Shown here piece after piece: positions 21,670 through 31,268 of a stretch of 44,774 nt of DNA. The position numbers and the translations under genes are program-made. Each line of letters starts with the position of its first letter. Position 1 is the stretch's first letter. Location: contig CALVEY010000020.1 of the NCBI GenBank assembly GCA_944326705.1, positions 1 through 44,774 of the forward strand, written 5' to 3'. This stretch comes from an uncultured Mucispirillum sp. (GTDB lineage Bacteria; Chrysiogenota; Deferribacteres; Deferribacterales; Mucispirillaceae). Under the pieces are notes generated by a model, which was not told the origin of the DNA, did not search any database, and saw only the letters and a list, made by a program, of their open reading frames with translations.

Positions 21670-22845
21670 ATGAAAAAGCTGTTTATTATATTATTTATAT
21701 TCTCATCTGTGCAGAGTTTTGCATATACTGTAACAGATATGCGTGGCAAACAAGTAAATATACCTGAAAATTTAGAAAGGGTTGCCACAATAGATGACGG
21801 ATTTATTGAAGGAGTTATGACTCACCTTGGAGTGATAAATAAAGTTACTGCCATAGGCTCATGGAGCATGAAGCGTGATTATAAATATACTTATGAAACA
21901 ACAGATGGCAAAAAATATACAGCTAAAGGTGTAAATACAATGAAATATCTGCACCCATGGCTTAATGATATACCTTGCTTTAATTCTCCACAGGGTGATA
22001 TATTAAATTATGAAACACTTGCAAAAGCAGACCCTCAGTTAGTAATATTAAGAGTTGGCGACTGCACAGTATCAGGAGGCTCTTATTTTAGAGGCGGCGA
22101 CCCTGCTCAGCTTGAAAAAGCAATTAATATGATAGAATCATTAGATATTCCATTAGTTGTATTGTTTTCTCCAACTTATTATGGTAAAGCAGAGCTTTCA
22201 TCTATGAAAGAAGAAATGCGTGTTTTAGGGGATATATTTAAACAGCGTGATAAAGCATTAAAACTTTATGAATATCTAAATGAAACAGAAATAATGGTAA
22301 GAAATAGAACTAAAAATATAAAAGACAAACCAAATGTATTATATTTCGGCTTAAATTCAGCAGCAAGAAAACAAGGCGGCTCTGGTATGGTTTCTGGCAT
22401 AACTACTCCAGAATCATATATTATAGAAAATATTGTTAATGCAAAAAATGCATATCGTAGCAAAGGAAATAATATTATATTAAGCGGCGAGCAGGTTTAT
22501 GCAATAGACCCTGATGTTATACTTCTGCCAACACAAAACGGATACCACCCAGCAGATGAATTATTAAAAGCCCCTTATTATCAAAACTTAAACCAGTTAA
22601 AAGCTGTGCAGAATAAACGAGTATATGCACTACCATGGACTCCTATGAACTGCTCCCGCAGGGTTGAATATCCACTTGATATATTAATTATTGCAAAAGC
22701 ATCTTACCCTGAACTATTTAAAGATATTAAAGTGCATCAGTTTGCACTGGATTTTTATAAAAAAGTATATAATGTTGATAATAAAACAGCAAAAGCATTA
22801 CGCAGTGAACAGCTGCTTGACTGGACAGTAGAAAATGATTTCTAA
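21670..22845 (+). CDS. Metal-chelate ABC transporter periplasmic binding protein
   Basis: 391 residues. A signal peptide is cleaved near SFA (about residue 17). The mature protein starts with YTVTDMRGKQVNIPENLERVA, the typical opening of the BtuF/FhuD/FecB-type (cluster A-II) binding proteins. LAKADPQLVIL and YAIDPDVILLPT are the two strand-turn elements that precede the ligand cleft. It is longer than most siderophore-binding proteins (about 300) because of insertions near residues 60-130. The ligand could be a molybdate/tungstate species or an iron, cobalamin or nickel chelate. The FmdE neighbour makes molybdenum or tungsten the leading guess. Confidence 0.82.
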   Translation: MKKLFIILFIFSSVQSFAYTVTDMRGKQVNIPENLERVATIDDGFIEGVMTHLGVINKVTAIGSWSMKRDYKYTYETTDGKKYTAKGVNTMKYLHPWLNDIPCFNSPQGDILNYETLAKADPQLVILRVGDCTVSGGSYFRGGDPAQLEKAINMIESLDIPLVVLFSPTYYGKAELSSMKEEMRVLGDIFKQRDKALKLYEYLNETEIMVRNRTKNIKDKPNVLYFGLNSAARKQGGSGMVSGITTPESYIIENIVNAKNAYRSKGNNIILSGEQVYAIDPDVILLPTQNGYHPADELLKAPYYQNLNQLKAVQNKRVYALPWTPMNCSRRVEYPLDILIIAKASYPELFKDIKVHQFALDFYKKVYNVDNKTAKALRSEQLLDWTVENDF

Positions 22846-23863
22846 TATATTAGGTGATAAAAGAAAAATTATTATTTTACTGCTTATAGTAATACTATTT
22901 TGTGCAATACTTTTTGCTATTATTTCTGGAAATTCTGAGCTTTCTCCAAAAACTGTATTAAATATTATTTTATTTAAACTTACAGGATTTAGCTTTGAAG
23001 AAATATCAAAAAGAGATATGGCTATAGTATGGAATATGCGCATGCCGCGAGTTATTATGGCAATACTTGCAGGTGTTGCGCTTTCTACAGCAGGTGCTTT
23101 ATATCAAGGCTGTTTTAGAAACCCGCTTGTAGAACCTTTTATACTGGGCGCTTCAAGTGGTGCAAGCTTTGGTGCAGCTCTTGCAATCCTATTTCCTGCC
23201 CTTTTTCTCCCTGTTCAAATAAGCGCATTTATATTTGCATTATTTGCTGTGCTTTCTTCATATATGCTTGCAAGGCAGAAAGGGGAAATAAATACTGTTG
23301 GGCTTGTGCTTTCTGGTGTAATTATTGGCTCTATTTTTTCAGCACTTGTATCCATTATGAAATACTTATCAGAAGATACGCAGCTTAGAGAAATAACTTT
23401 CTGGATGATGGGCGGATTATATCATGCTTCATGGAGTGATATATATGTAAACGCTTTTGTTATATTGATATGCTTTATAATATCATGGATTTTTGCATGG
23501 AAATTAAACCTGTTATCTATTGGTGATGAAGATGCAAAAACTTTAGGAATAAATCCTGATACTTATAAAACTATATTTATAATAACAGCCACATTAATGA
23601 CATCAGTATGTGTATCAAGCGTTGGTATTATTGCATGGGTTGGATTAATGATGCCCCATGCTGCAAGGCTTTTAACAGGACCAGATAACAGATATGTTAT
23701 ACCTATTGCAAGTCTTGGCGGTGCAGTATATCTATTAATATGCGATACTATTGCAAGAACATTAACTGCTGGAGAAATACCTATTGGAATTATTACATCG
23801 ATAATAGGTGCACCATTTTTAATATGGATACTCCGTGCTAAAAGCGGCAGGCTGTTTAATTAG
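22835..23863 (+). CDS. Metal-chelate ABC transporter permease, FecCD/BtuC family
   Basis: 342 residues with about ten membrane helices. MRMPRVIMAILAGVALSTAGALYQG, given here as the MRMPRVIMAILAG block and the family motif NPLVEPFILGASSGASFGA, identify the FecCD family. GIIAWVGLMMPHAARLLTGPDN is the coupling-helix region with the conserved GLxxPHxxR pattern. As a type II importer permease it should act as a homodimer with the following ATPase. The start overlaps the binding-protein gene by 11 bases. Confidence 0.93.
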   Translation: MISNILGDKRKIIILLLIVILFCAILFAIISGNSELSPKTVLNIILFKLTGFSFEEISKRDMAIVWNMRMPRVIMAILAGVALSTAGALYQGCFRNPLVEPFILGASSGASFGAALAILFPALFLPVQISAFIFALFAVLSSYMLARQKGEINTVGLVLSGVIIGSIFSALVSIMKYLSEDTQLREITFWMMGGLYHASWSDIYVNAFVILICFIISWIFAWKLNLLSIGDEDAKTLGINPDTYKTIFIITATLMTSVCVSSVGIIAWVGLMMPHAARLLTGPDNRYVIPIASLGGAVYLLICDTIARTLTAGEIPIGIITSIIGAPFLIWILRAKSGRLFN

Positions 23864-23870
23864 GTGATAT

Positions 23871-24632
23871 ATGCTTGAAATTAAGAACTTAAACTTTTAT
23901 TATGGGGATAATCATATTTTAAAAAATATATCATTTAGTGCAGAAAGTGGCAGCCTGTGGGGTTTGATGGGACCAAACGGCAGCGGAAAAACTACTTTTT
24001 TCAAATGTATATTAGGGCTTTTAAAGTATGCAGGGGGCCAGATTAAAATCAATAATATAGATTATAAAAAATTAAATACACCAAAGCTGGCAAAACTAAT
24101 ATCTTATGTACCACAGGAACATAAACCGCCCTTTCCTTTTACTGTAAGAGAAATTGTTTTAATGGGCAGGTCGCCCCATATGGGAGGCATATTTGGATTA
24201 AAAAAAGAAGATTATAATGAAGCAGAAAAAGCAATAGAATTAGTAGATATTGCTGATATTGCAGATAAACCTGTTACAGCATTAAGCGGCGGTCAAAGAC
24301 AGCTTACACTAATTGCACGCTCTATTGCTCAAAATGCTCCTGTTATGATACTTGATGAGCCTACAAGTGCTCTAGATTTTAATAACCAGATAAGTATATG
24401 GAAAATACTAAAAAAACTTTCATCAACTGGTAAACTTATAATTGCATGCAGTCATGACCCTAACCATCTTTTATGGTTTGCAGAAAATACCCTTGTTATA
24501 AAAAACGGCGAGATACTTGCAAGCGGAAAAACTGATGATATTATTACAAACAGCCTGTTAAAAGAAATATATGGCAGTGAATATAATATACTGCATAATG
24601 ACACCAACAAAATTATACAACCTGTTCTATAA
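23871..24632 (+). CDS. Metal-chelate ABC transporter ATP-binding protein, FecE/BtuD type
   Basis: 253 residues. Walker A is GPNGSGKTT (34-42), the Q-loop PQEH near 81, the signature LSGGQ at 138-142, Walker B MILDEP (Asp about 162) and the switch His about 195 (CSHD). PFTVREIVLMGRSPH is the conserved block of the iron-chelate/cobalamin importer ATPases. It completes the FmdE-binding protein-permease-ATPase operon and lies 7 bases after the permease gene. Confidence 0.94.
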   Translation: MLEIKNLNFYYGDNHILKNISFSAESGSLWGLMGPNGSGKTTFFKCILGLLKYAGGQIKINNIDYKKLNTPKLAKLISYVPQEHKPPFPFTVREIVLMGRSPHMGGIFGLKKEDYNEAEKAIELVDIADIADKPVTALSGGQRQLTLIARSIAQNAPVMILDEPTSALDFNNQISIWKILKKLSSTGKLIIACSHDPNHLLWFAENTLVIKNGEILASGKTDDIITNSLLKEIYGSEYNILHNDTNKIIQPVL

Positions 24633-24701
24633 ATTATTAATTTAAATATTGACTAATTATTTGTTTTATAATTAAATAAGCCTACATATTTTGGAGGTTT
24701 T

Positions 24702-25307
24702 ATGAATAAAGGCAGGTTATATATAATTTCAGCACCAAGTGGTGCAGGTAAATCTACATTATGCTCTATGCTTATAAATAAATACCCTGCTGTAAAATAT
24801 TCTATATCATATACTACAAGAGCACCTAGAGGAAATGAAGTAGATGGCAGAGAATATTTTTTCATAGATAAAGATACCTTTAAAAAAATGATAGATAACA
24901 ATGACTTTTTAGAATGGGCAGAAGTGCATGGTAATTATTACGGCACATCTAAACAGCAGATAAATAACGCTTTAAATGATGGTATTGATATATTTTTAGA
25001 TATTGACCCACAGGGAGCAATGCAGTTAAAAGAAAAGCTTGATAATATTGCTACTTTTATATTTATTGCTGCCCCCAGCCTTGCAGAACTTAAATCAAGA
25101 CTTGAAAACAGAGGCACCGATAAAGCAGAAAATATTGCATTAAGATTGGAAAATGCAAAAAAAGAAGTTGAATATTTTAAAAAATATGATTATTTAATAA
25201 TTAATGATGCAAGTGATGAAGCTTTTAAACAGTTAGAAACAATCTATTTAGCAGAAAAACTTAGAACTAACCAGTATAATAATGTAAACGAATTTATGAA
25301 TATATAA
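24702..25307 (+). CDS. gmk: Guanylate kinase
   Basis: Phosphorylates GMP to GDP. The P-loop SAPSGAGKST lies at 10-19. YSISYTTRAPRGNEVDGREY is the GMP-binding segment, and DIDPQGAMQLKE carries the conserved Asp and Gln-Gly of the core. The 201-residue length is standard. GGAGG lies 7 bases before the ATG. A TATAAT at 24667-24672 and a TTGACT at 24649-24654 are only 12 apart and cannot pair; a promoter with TTGACT and TTAAAT at 24672 is possible. rpoZ follows 13 bases later, the common gmk-rpoZ arrangement. Confidence 0.96.
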   Translation: MNKGRLYIISAPSGAGKSTLCSMLINKYPAVKYSISYTTRAPRGNEVDGREYFFIDKDTFKKMIDNNDFLEWAEVHGNYYGTSKQQINNALNDGIDIFLDIDPQGAMQLKEKLDNIATFIFIAAPSLAELKSRLENRGTDKAENIALRLENAKKEVEYFKKYDYLIINDASDEAFKQLETIYLAEKLRTNQYNNVNEFMNI

Positions 25308-25320
25308 TAAGGAGAATATA

Positions 25321-25575
25321 ATGGCATTTTTAGACATTGAAAGAGTTATTAACCAAAAAAATGTGGATAGTAGATTTAAACTTGTCCATTTAGCAGCACT
25401 TCGCGCTAGAGAGTTAAACAACCCTGATGAAACTACTGTTTTATCTGATTTAAAACCAGGGGAAAAAGTTACATCTAAAGCTTTAACTGATATTGTCCGC
25501 AATAGAGTAAAATTTGTTGAAATAGAAGATACTCCAGAAGAAGCAGAAGAAAACAAATCTGAAGAAAATAATTAA
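25321..25575 (+). CDS. rpoZ: RNA polymerase omega subunit RpoZ
   Basis: 84 residues. SRFKLVHLAALRARELNN, KVTSKALTDI and VKFVEIE correspond to the conserved omega/RPB6 core (RFxLVxxAAxRARQL...KPxxIALxEI). Omega helps assemble the beta' subunit and carries part of a ppGpp site in some groups. The C-terminus is an acidic Glu-rich tail, as is usual. AAGGAGAA precedes the ATG. It is followed by a strong terminator hairpin. Confidence 0.94.
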   Translation: MAFLDIERVINQKNVDSRFKLVHLAALRARELNNPDETTVLSDLKPGEKVTSKALTDIVRNRVKFVEIEDTPEEAEENKSEENN

Positions 25576-25600
25576 TATTATATTAAAATTAATATAATTA

Positions 25601-25632
25601 ATCCCCTGCCGTATAATGACAGGGGATTTTTT
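25601..25632. terminator. Intrinsic terminator between rpoZ and pfkA
   Basis: ATCCCCTG (25601-25608), an 11-base loop, CAGGGGAT (25620-25627), then six T to 25632. The stem is GC-rich and perfect. It terminates gmk-rpoZ on the plus strand. The pfkA stop lies within its T-tract, so it may also help end the converging pfkA transcript. Confidence 0.85.
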
Positions 25633-26590
25633 ATGCTAAAATATCAAGCAGTTTAATTATGTTATTATTTAATTCATGCTTTTTAGAAAATACTTCTTCA
25701 TAAGGCACAAATTCTATTTTGTTACCCTGCAGCCCTGTCATAACTGCAGTTTTGCCGCTTTTAAGACCTTCAATAGCTGCTACACCCATACGAGAGCCCA
25801 GCACTCTATCAAAATATGATGGAAATCCGCCACGCTGAACATGACCTAAAACTGTTATTCTTGCATCGAATGTACCTGCTTCCTGCAGTTTTTTGCCAAA
25901 TTCATACGCCGAGCCTGCACCTTCTGCAACTATTAAAATATTTCTTGTTTTACCGTCAAGGGCTCTTTTTTTGAATTTTTCTGCAATTCCGTCTAAATCA
26001 GGCTTAACTTCTGGAATAATTACTGCATCAGCACCAGTTGCAATACCTGCCATAACAGCAAGATAACCACAGTGTCTGCCCATTACTTCTATTACAAATG
26101 TTCTACCATGGGAGCTTGCTGTATTATTTATCATATCTACAGAATCCATTATAACATTTAATGCAGTATCTACTCCTAATGATACATCTGTGCCATAAAT
26201 ATCGTTATCAATAGAACCAGGTATACCTACAGACTTTATTCCAAATTTTTCATCAAGAACTTTTGCACCGCTTAATGAACCATCGCCGCCAATAACAACT
26301 AAGCCTTCAATGCCGAATTTTTCTAAATTTGCAACAGCTTTTTTCTGACCTTCTTCTGTTCTAAATTCCTGACTTCTAGCAGTCTGCAGTATAGTGCCAC
26401 CTCTGCCTATAATATTTGATACATCAGAATGTTTTAATTCAAAAATGCTGCCTTCTATCATTCCCTTATAGCCTGATAATATACCATAAGGTGTCATACC
26501 ACAGTTTAAAGCCGCTCTAACTGCTGCTCTAATAGCACCATTCATACCAGGGCTGTCACCACCGCTTGTCATAATACCTATTTTTTTCAT
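25631..26590 (-). CDS. pfkA: ATP-dependent 6-phosphofructokinase
   Basis: Phosphorylates fructose 6-phosphate in glycolysis. TSGGDSPGMNGAIR opens the protein. GGDGS at 101-105 is the ATP-type sequence, since pyrophosphate-dependent enzymes have GGDD here. GIPGSIDNDI (catalytic Asp about 128) has Ser where most have Thr. EVMGRHCGYLAVMAGIATGAD and VLGHVQRGG complete the substrate and effector sites. The 319 residues match bacterial PfkA exactly. It is a single gene, divergent from sodC. Confidence 0.96.
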   Translation of the reverse strand: MKKIGIMTSGGDSPGMNGAIRAAVRAALNCGMTPYGILSGYKGMIEGSIFELKHSDVSNIIGRGGTILQTARSQEFRTEEGQKKAVANLEKFGIEGLVVIGGDGSLSGAKVLDEKFGIKSVGIPGSIDNDIYGTDVSLGVDTALNVIMDSVDMINNTASSHGRTFVIEVMGRHCGYLAVMAGIATGADAVIIPEVKPDLDGIAEKFKKRALDGKTRNILIVAEGAGSAYEFGKKLQEAGTFDARITVLGHVQRGGFPSYFDRVLGSRMGVAAIEGLKSGKTAVMTGLQGNKIEFVPYEEVFSKKHELNNNIIKLLDILA

Positions 26591-26682
26591 ATTTGTTACT
26601 CCCTGTTTTTTTATTCATATATACAACAAAAAATTATTTTTTTAAATACTAAATATATATTTTTACATATATAATATTTTTA

Positions 26683-26711
26683 TTGACTTTATTATTGATA
26701 TTAGTTATTAT
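26683..26711 (+). promoter_or_regulatory. Sigma-70-type promoter of sodC
   Basis: TTGACT (26683-26688) and TATTAT (26706-26711) are separated by exactly 17 bases. The predicted start is near 26718, followed closely by the AGGAGG ribosome binding site at 26722-26727 and the ATG at 26733. Confidence 0.65.
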
Positions 26712-26732
26712 TACTTAATTTAGGAGGTTAAT

Positions 26733-27293
26733 ATGAAAAAAATAATTCTTTCAGTAATGCTGCTATCAGCATTTTCAATGACAGCATTTGCAGCAGATGC
26801 AAAAGATGGTATTTATGACCCAAGAAAAGAGAAAAATAAGATTATAGTGAAAATGGAACTGCTTGATAAGAAAAAAAATAAATATATAGGTGATATTGTT
26901 ATTACAGAATCACCTTACGGGCTTGTTTTTACTCCATTTATTAAAGGAAACATTAGCGAAGGACTTCACGGATTCCATATCCATGTAAATCCAGACTGCG
27001 GGCCTGATGAAAAAGGTGTATTAGGTATGAAAGCTGGTGGCCACTGGGACCCAGCTAAAACAAATAAACACTCATTCCCTTGGGATAATAATGGTCATAA
27101 AGGGGATTTACCAGCATTATATTTTGACAGTAAAGGTATGACATCTAACCCTGTTTTAGCTCCAAAACTTAAATCATTAAAAGAAGTTAAAAATCATTCT
27201 CTTATGATACATATTGGCGGAGATAATCACCATGACGTTCCTAATGCATTAGGCGGTGGTGGTGCTAGAGTTGCATGCGGTGTTATAAAATAA
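26733..27293 (+). CDS. sodC: Periplasmic Cu/Zn superoxide dismutase
   Basis: Dismutates superoxide in the periplasm. A signal peptide is cleaved after AFA (residue 20). Copper ligands are H82, H84, H104 and H160. H104 is the bridging histidine, with H113, H122 and D125 on zinc. C89 and C182 form the structural disulfide. All ligands are present, so the enzyme should be active. The 186 residues are typical of the bacterial monomeric or dimeric forms. In an anaerobe or microaerophile living near host tissue it would counter phagocyte or epithelial superoxide. It has its own promoter and terminator. Confidence 0.95.
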   Translation: MKKIILSVMLLSAFSMTAFAADAKDGIYDPRKEKNKIIVKMELLDKKKNKYIGDIVITESPYGLVFTPFIKGNISEGLHGFHIHVNPDCGPDEKGVLGMKAGGHWDPAKTNKHSFPWDNNGHKGDLPALYFDSKGMTSNPVLAPKLKSLKEVKNHSLMIHIGGDNHHDVPNALGGGGARVACGVIK

Positions 27294-27419
27294 TATAGTT
27301 GATTAATCTAACTTAGATACAAAATCAATAATAAATTACTTACACTAATATATTATTCAGCATAAAAAATATTTACAAATATTAGCAGCTTATAATAATA
27401 TTATTGTTTAAAATTATGC

Positions 27420-27449
27420 CCCGCTTATATATTATAAGCGGGACTTTTT
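27420..27449. terminator. Intrinsic terminator between sodC and glpK
   Basis: CCCGCTTATA (27420-27429), loop TAT, TATAAGCGGG (27433-27442), then AC and five T. The ten-base-pair stem terminates sodC. It lies 22 bases beyond the glpK stop on the other strand, where the hairpin could also act. Confidence 0.75.
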
Positions 27450-27471
27450 ATAATTATATGAATTTTTTATC

Positions 27472-28965
27472 TTATTCTTCTACCCAGCTTTGAGCGCGTT
27501 TAACAGCTTTATGCCATTCATAAAGTTGTTTTTCTCTGCGTTCCTGCGACATTTGAGGTTCAAAGCATCTGTCTAATTTCCACATAGAGCGCACTTCTTC
27601 TTCACTGCTCCAGAAATTAACTGCTAAACCAGCAAGGTATGCAGCCCCTAATGCTGTTGTTTCTGTGATAACTGGGCGTTCAACTACTACATTAAGCATA
27701 TCTGCCTGGCACTGCATAAGCATATTGTTACGGCTTGCACCACCATCTACTCTTAATGTGTTCATTTTCATACCAGCATCTTTTTCCATACAGCGAACTA
27801 TATCTAATGACTGATAAGCAATAGATTCTAAACCAGCACGGGCAATATGAGCTTTAGTTGTTCCTCTTGTAATACCAACTATTGTACCCCTTGCATAAGG
27901 GTCCCAGTATGGAGCACCAAGACCTGTAAATGCTGGCACTATATATACGCCCCCATTATCAGGAACAGATTTGCCAAGTGCTTCTGTATCTGATGTATTT
28001 TTAATAATCTGCAGTCCATCTCTAAGCCACTGAACAACTGCACCGCCTATATAAACAGAACCTTCAAAAGCATAGTGAAGCCCTTTGCCAGAATCCCATG
28101 CTACTGTTGTAAGAAGATTATTTGCACTTAATTTATGCATTTTACCAGTATTCATAAGCAGGAAGCAGCCTGTGCCGTATGTATTTTTTGCCATACCTTC
28201 TTTAGTGCAGGCATTACCATAAGTTGCAGCCTGCTGGTCACCAGCATCCCCTGCTATTGGTATTGGTGCACCTAAAAATTCTGGGTGCATTTCACCCATT
28301 ACACCAGAAGACGGCATAACTTTTGGTAAAAGTGATTCTGGAATATCAAAAAGCTCTAATAAATCTTTATCCCACATACCAGTATTAATATTAAAAAGTA
28401 ATGTTCTGCTGGCATTTGATGGGTCTGTTGTGTGAACTGAGCCTTTTGTAAAATTCCATATAAGCCATGTATCTATATTGCCAAATAATAAATCGCCTTT
28501 TTCAGCTAATTCTCTTGCACCTTTCACATTATCAAGTATCCATTTGATTTTTGTGCCTGAAAAATATGAATCTAAAATAAGACCTGTTTTTTCTCTGATT
28601 AAATCAGTTTTGCCTTCTGCTTTTAATTTATCGCAGTATGCTGATGTTCTCCTATCCTGCCACACAATAGCATTATATATTGGAGCGCCAGTTTTTTTAT
28701 TCCATACAACAGTTGTTTCCCTTTGGTTTGTGATACCTATTGCAACAATTTCTTTAGATGATATGCCTGCATTTTTTACACATTCTCTCACAACTGATGA
28801 TTGAGTATCAAATATTTCATTTGGGTTATGCTCTACCCAGCCATCCTGTGGAAAAATTTGAGAAAATTCCTGCTGAGCTATCTGCACTATATTACTTTCT
28901 CTGTCAAATAATATAGCCCTTGAACTTGTAGTGCCTTGGTCTAATGCTAAAACATATTTTCCCAT
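27472..28965 (-). CDS. glpK: Glycerol kinase
   Basis: ATP-dependent phosphorylation of glycerol to sn-glycerol 3-phosphate. The N-terminal [15 protein letters not shown] phosphate-binding loop and the substrate residues in [10 protein letters not shown] and [10 protein letters not shown] (catalytic Asp) are visible, as are the FGGY signatures around [16 protein letters not shown] and [10 protein letters not shown]. The 497 residues are full length. AGGAGGCAC precedes the ATG. It is the last gene of the glpA-glpB-glpC-membrane protein-glpK operon, so glycerol is taken up, phosphorylated and oxidised by products of one transcript. Confidence 0.97.
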   Translation of the reverse strand: MGKYVLALDQGTTSSRAILFDRESNIVQIAQQEFSQIFPQDGWVEHNPNEIFDTQSSVVRECVKNAGISSKEIVAIGITNQRETTVVWNKKTGAPIYNAIVWQDRRTSAYCDKLKAEGKTDLIREKTGLILDSYFSGTKIKWILDNVKGARELAEKGDLLFGNIDTWLIWNFTKGSVHTTDPSNASRTLLFNINTGMWDKDLLELFDIPESLLPKVMPSSGVMGEMHPEFLGAPIPIAGDAGDQQAATYGNACTKEGMAKNTYGTGCFLLMNTGKMHKLSANNLLTTVAWDSGKGLHYAFEGSVYIGGAVVQWLRDGLQIIKNTSDTEALGKSVPDNGGVYIVPAFTGLGAPYWDPYARGTIVGITRGTTKAHIARAGLESIAYQSLDIVRCMEKDAGMKMNTLRVDGGASRNNMLMQCQADMLNVVVERPVITETTALGAAYLAGLAVNFWSSEEEVRSMWKLDRCFEPQMSQERREKQLYEWHKAVKRAQSWVEE

Positions 28966-28985
28966 AAACTTGTGCCTCCTTAATG

Positions 28986-29969
28986 TTAGATTATGTAGTA
29001 AAATAATATATTAATAAACAAAGTATTTACTGCGATAGAAAATGCAGGAGGGTCGATGTGGTTCCCACCATGGTTCCAGAAAACTCTTGCACCAAATTCC
29101 TGCACTGCCATACCCATAATACCGCCTAATATACCAAAAAGTATTGCAGTATTTGCTCCAACGTATGGCTCAGTATGTAAAAACATTAATGCACCAACAA
29201 GGCTTATAGCATGTGTAACAGGTACTTTTCCTGTTGCTCCCTGACCTAAAGCCATCATTGTAAGCATAATACCAGATATACCCCATGTGAAAAACAGTGG
29301 AACTGTCCATGCAAGGCTTGCATGAATTTGACCGCTTTCAACTAGTGGACGAAGAACTGATAATGTACCTGCTGCAATTGCTGCAGAAACACCACCCATA
29401 GATATACCAATCATCATAAGAAGTGGTTTTGGTGTCATATATCCGCACCATGATAATTCGTAGTGGTTTGTTCCAAATATACCATGTTTTTGGATAGATT
29501 CTTTGTTGCCAAAAATGCTTTCTTTTAAAAATAACACGCGAGAAAGCAGTGATAAAATAACAATAGAAATTGCACCTGTATCACCTAACTGAATAAAAGG
29601 TATTTTAGATAATAACATTGCAAAATAGAAAGAAATAACAGCAGTAATACCGCCAATAAATAAAACATCCCAGGAAGTTCCCATAAGTGGAGTAACTATA
29701 TCCTTAGCGTTGTTAGTTGGGTGATTTTTTTTAACACCATGAGAATAAGTGGCAGCAACTACACCTGATAAGAAACCGCCAGCCGCAGGTCCAAATATTG
29801 GCCCTAATGCTACCTGCATTAAAATAAAATCTGAGCCGCCTGCTAATACTACTAATGCACCCATTACTGCAATAATTGTACATAAAATGAATGCCCATAA
29901 TGCACCTATGCTTGCACCAAATATACCGCCGCAAAAAGCATAGATAATAGTAACCATAACACTACTCAT
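28986..29969 (-). CDS. Unidentified polytopic membrane protein in the glycerol operon
   Basis: 327 residues with about nine or ten Gly/Ala/Ile-rich membrane helices, no signal peptide and no soluble domain. It is not GlpF: no NPA motifs and no aquaporin repeat. It is not GlpT: no MFS loop pattern. Conserved-looking polar features inside or near helices are [21 protein letters not shown] (split as GGSDF and [13 protein letters not shown]), [16 protein letters not shown] and [13 protein letters not shown] cannot name the family. It lies between glpC and glpK, 20 bases before glpK, with a strong GGAGG site, so uptake of glycerol or glycerol 3-phosphate is the natural inference. Confidence 0.6.
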   Translation of the reverse strand: MSSVMVTIIYAFCGGIFGASIGALWAFILCTIIAVMGALVVLAGGSDFILMQVALGPIFGPAAGGFLSGVVAATYSHGVKKNHPTNNAKDIVTPLMGTSWDVLFIGGITAVISFYFAMLLSKIPFIQLGDTGAISIVILSLLSRVLFLKESIFGNKESIQKHGIFGTNHYELSWCGYMTPKPLLMMIGISMGGVSAAIAAGTLSVLRPLVESGQIHASLAWTVPLFFTWGISGIMLTMMALGQGATGKVPVTHAISLVGALMFLHTEPYVGANTAILFGILGGIMGMAVQEFGARVFWNHGGNHIDPPAFSIAVNTLFINILFYYII

Positions 29970-30056
29970 GAGAACCTCCTCAATTTATTTTTATGTATTG
30001 ATTACATCTTACTCTATAACTGCTCCTTCATATTAAATGATATACAATAAATTACT

Positions 30057-31253
30057 TTATTTATTTTCTACTAATTTTCTAATAACAGTAACAGGATGAT
30101 ATGCTTTCTGACCTGTTCCATGTTTAATCTGTGCCTGACATGTGCCGCATTCAGTTGTTACTATTTCACAGTTACTGTTTTTAATTGTATCAAAAAGCTC
30201 TTTACCTACTTCAAGGCTTATTTGATATTTTTCTTTTTTAAATCCATAACTTCCAGAAATACCACAGCATCCTGCCTGAGCATTTTGGACTTTGCTGCCT
30301 GTAAGTTTTTCAATTAAATCTATACTTGGCAGCCCTATACCTTGAGCTCTTAAATGGCATGGGGAATGGTATATAATTGATTTTTCAGAAGTTTTACCAG
30401 CAAAACTTAATTCACCGCGTTCAACACAGCCCATAAGAAATTCCTGAGCATCCATCACGCCGCCTTTATAGCTGTCGTAAACAATATCTGGAAACATTTC
30501 CGGCACATCTTTTTTAAACATTAATGCACAGCTTGGGCAGCCTGTAACAACAGGAATACCTTTTTCCTGGTATTCTTTAATAACTGCCACATTTTTTGCT
30601 GCATTTTTTTCTGCATCTTTCATAAATCCATTAGATACAAGCGGCAGACCGCAGCATGCAAACTGCTCTGGAACAATCACTTCATACCCTGCCTGGTTAA
30701 ATATCCAAATCATATCTACACCAATAGAGTAATCATAATCATCAACATAGCAGCCTGGAAAATATACTATTTTTTTATCTAATTTTGGCTGTTTTAATTT
30801 TTTATAAACGAGCCTGAAATGTTTATCAAATTTTGGTACTGGTGCTTTTTTAGAAATACCTATTGCATCAAGTAAAGTTCTTGTAACAGGGTTATGCATG
30901 CCAAAGTTTTTCATCCATGTAGGAATATATTTAAATACATCGGCTAAAAAACCACCATGGCTTAATACCCAGTCACGAAGTTTACCGCCATTTTTCTCTG
31001 TATATTCGCACCTTGCAACCATATTAAGTGTAGAAATAGCAACACCTTGTGGGCAGGCTATATCACAGTTTTTACAGTTTGCGCAGTAGTGCAGCGATTC
31101 TTCTTCTGCAACATCTAAAAGTCTAAATCTTTCATAAGCCGGGCCTATTAACCTTGGTCCTAAAAAGTTAGGTGTAACTTTCGCTACAGGACAGTGAACC
31201 TGGCATATTGTACATGCTATACATTTATCAGGATTTATATGTTCTGATGACAT
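30057..31253 (-). CDS. glpC: Anaerobic glycerol-3-phosphate dehydrogenase subunit C
   Basis: Membrane-associated iron-sulfur subunit that passes electrons from GlpAB to the quinone pool. Two 4Fe-4S motifs are present: CIACTICQVHCP (11-22) and CANCKNCDIACP (about 57-68). The C-terminal part has two CCG-type domains (FPGCYVDD...ACCGLPL and SPCHLRA...GCCGISGSYG), as in heterodisulfide reductase and lactate dehydrogenase iron-sulfur subunits. The 398 residues agree with E. coli GlpC. It follows glpB by 15 bases. Confidence 0.95.
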   Translation of the reverse strand: MSSEHINPDKCIACTICQVHCPVAKVTPNFLGPRLIGPAYERFRLLDVAEEESLHYCANCKNCDIACPQGVAISTLNMVARCEYTEKNGGKLRDWVLSHGGFLADVFKYIPTWMKNFGMHNPVTRTLLDAIGISKKAPVPKFDKHFRLVYKKLKQPKLDKKIVYFPGCYVDDYDYSIGVDMIWIFNQAGYEVIVPEQFACCGLPLVSNGFMKDAEKNAAKNVAVIKEYQEKGIPVVTGCPSCALMFKKDVPEMFPDIVYDSYKGGVMDAQEFLMGCVERGELSFAGKTSEKSIIYHSPCHLRAQGIGLPSIDLIEKLTGSKVQNAQAGCCGISGSYGFKKEKYQISLEVGKELFDTIKNSNCEIVTTECGTCQAQIKHGTGQKAYHPVTVIRKLVENK

Positions 31254-31268
31254 AGTAACTTCTCCTTT

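Noticed and set aside
24649-24672. TTGACT and TATAAT upstream of gmk as one promoter
   Set aside because: They are only 12 bases apart, too close for sigma-70 to use together.
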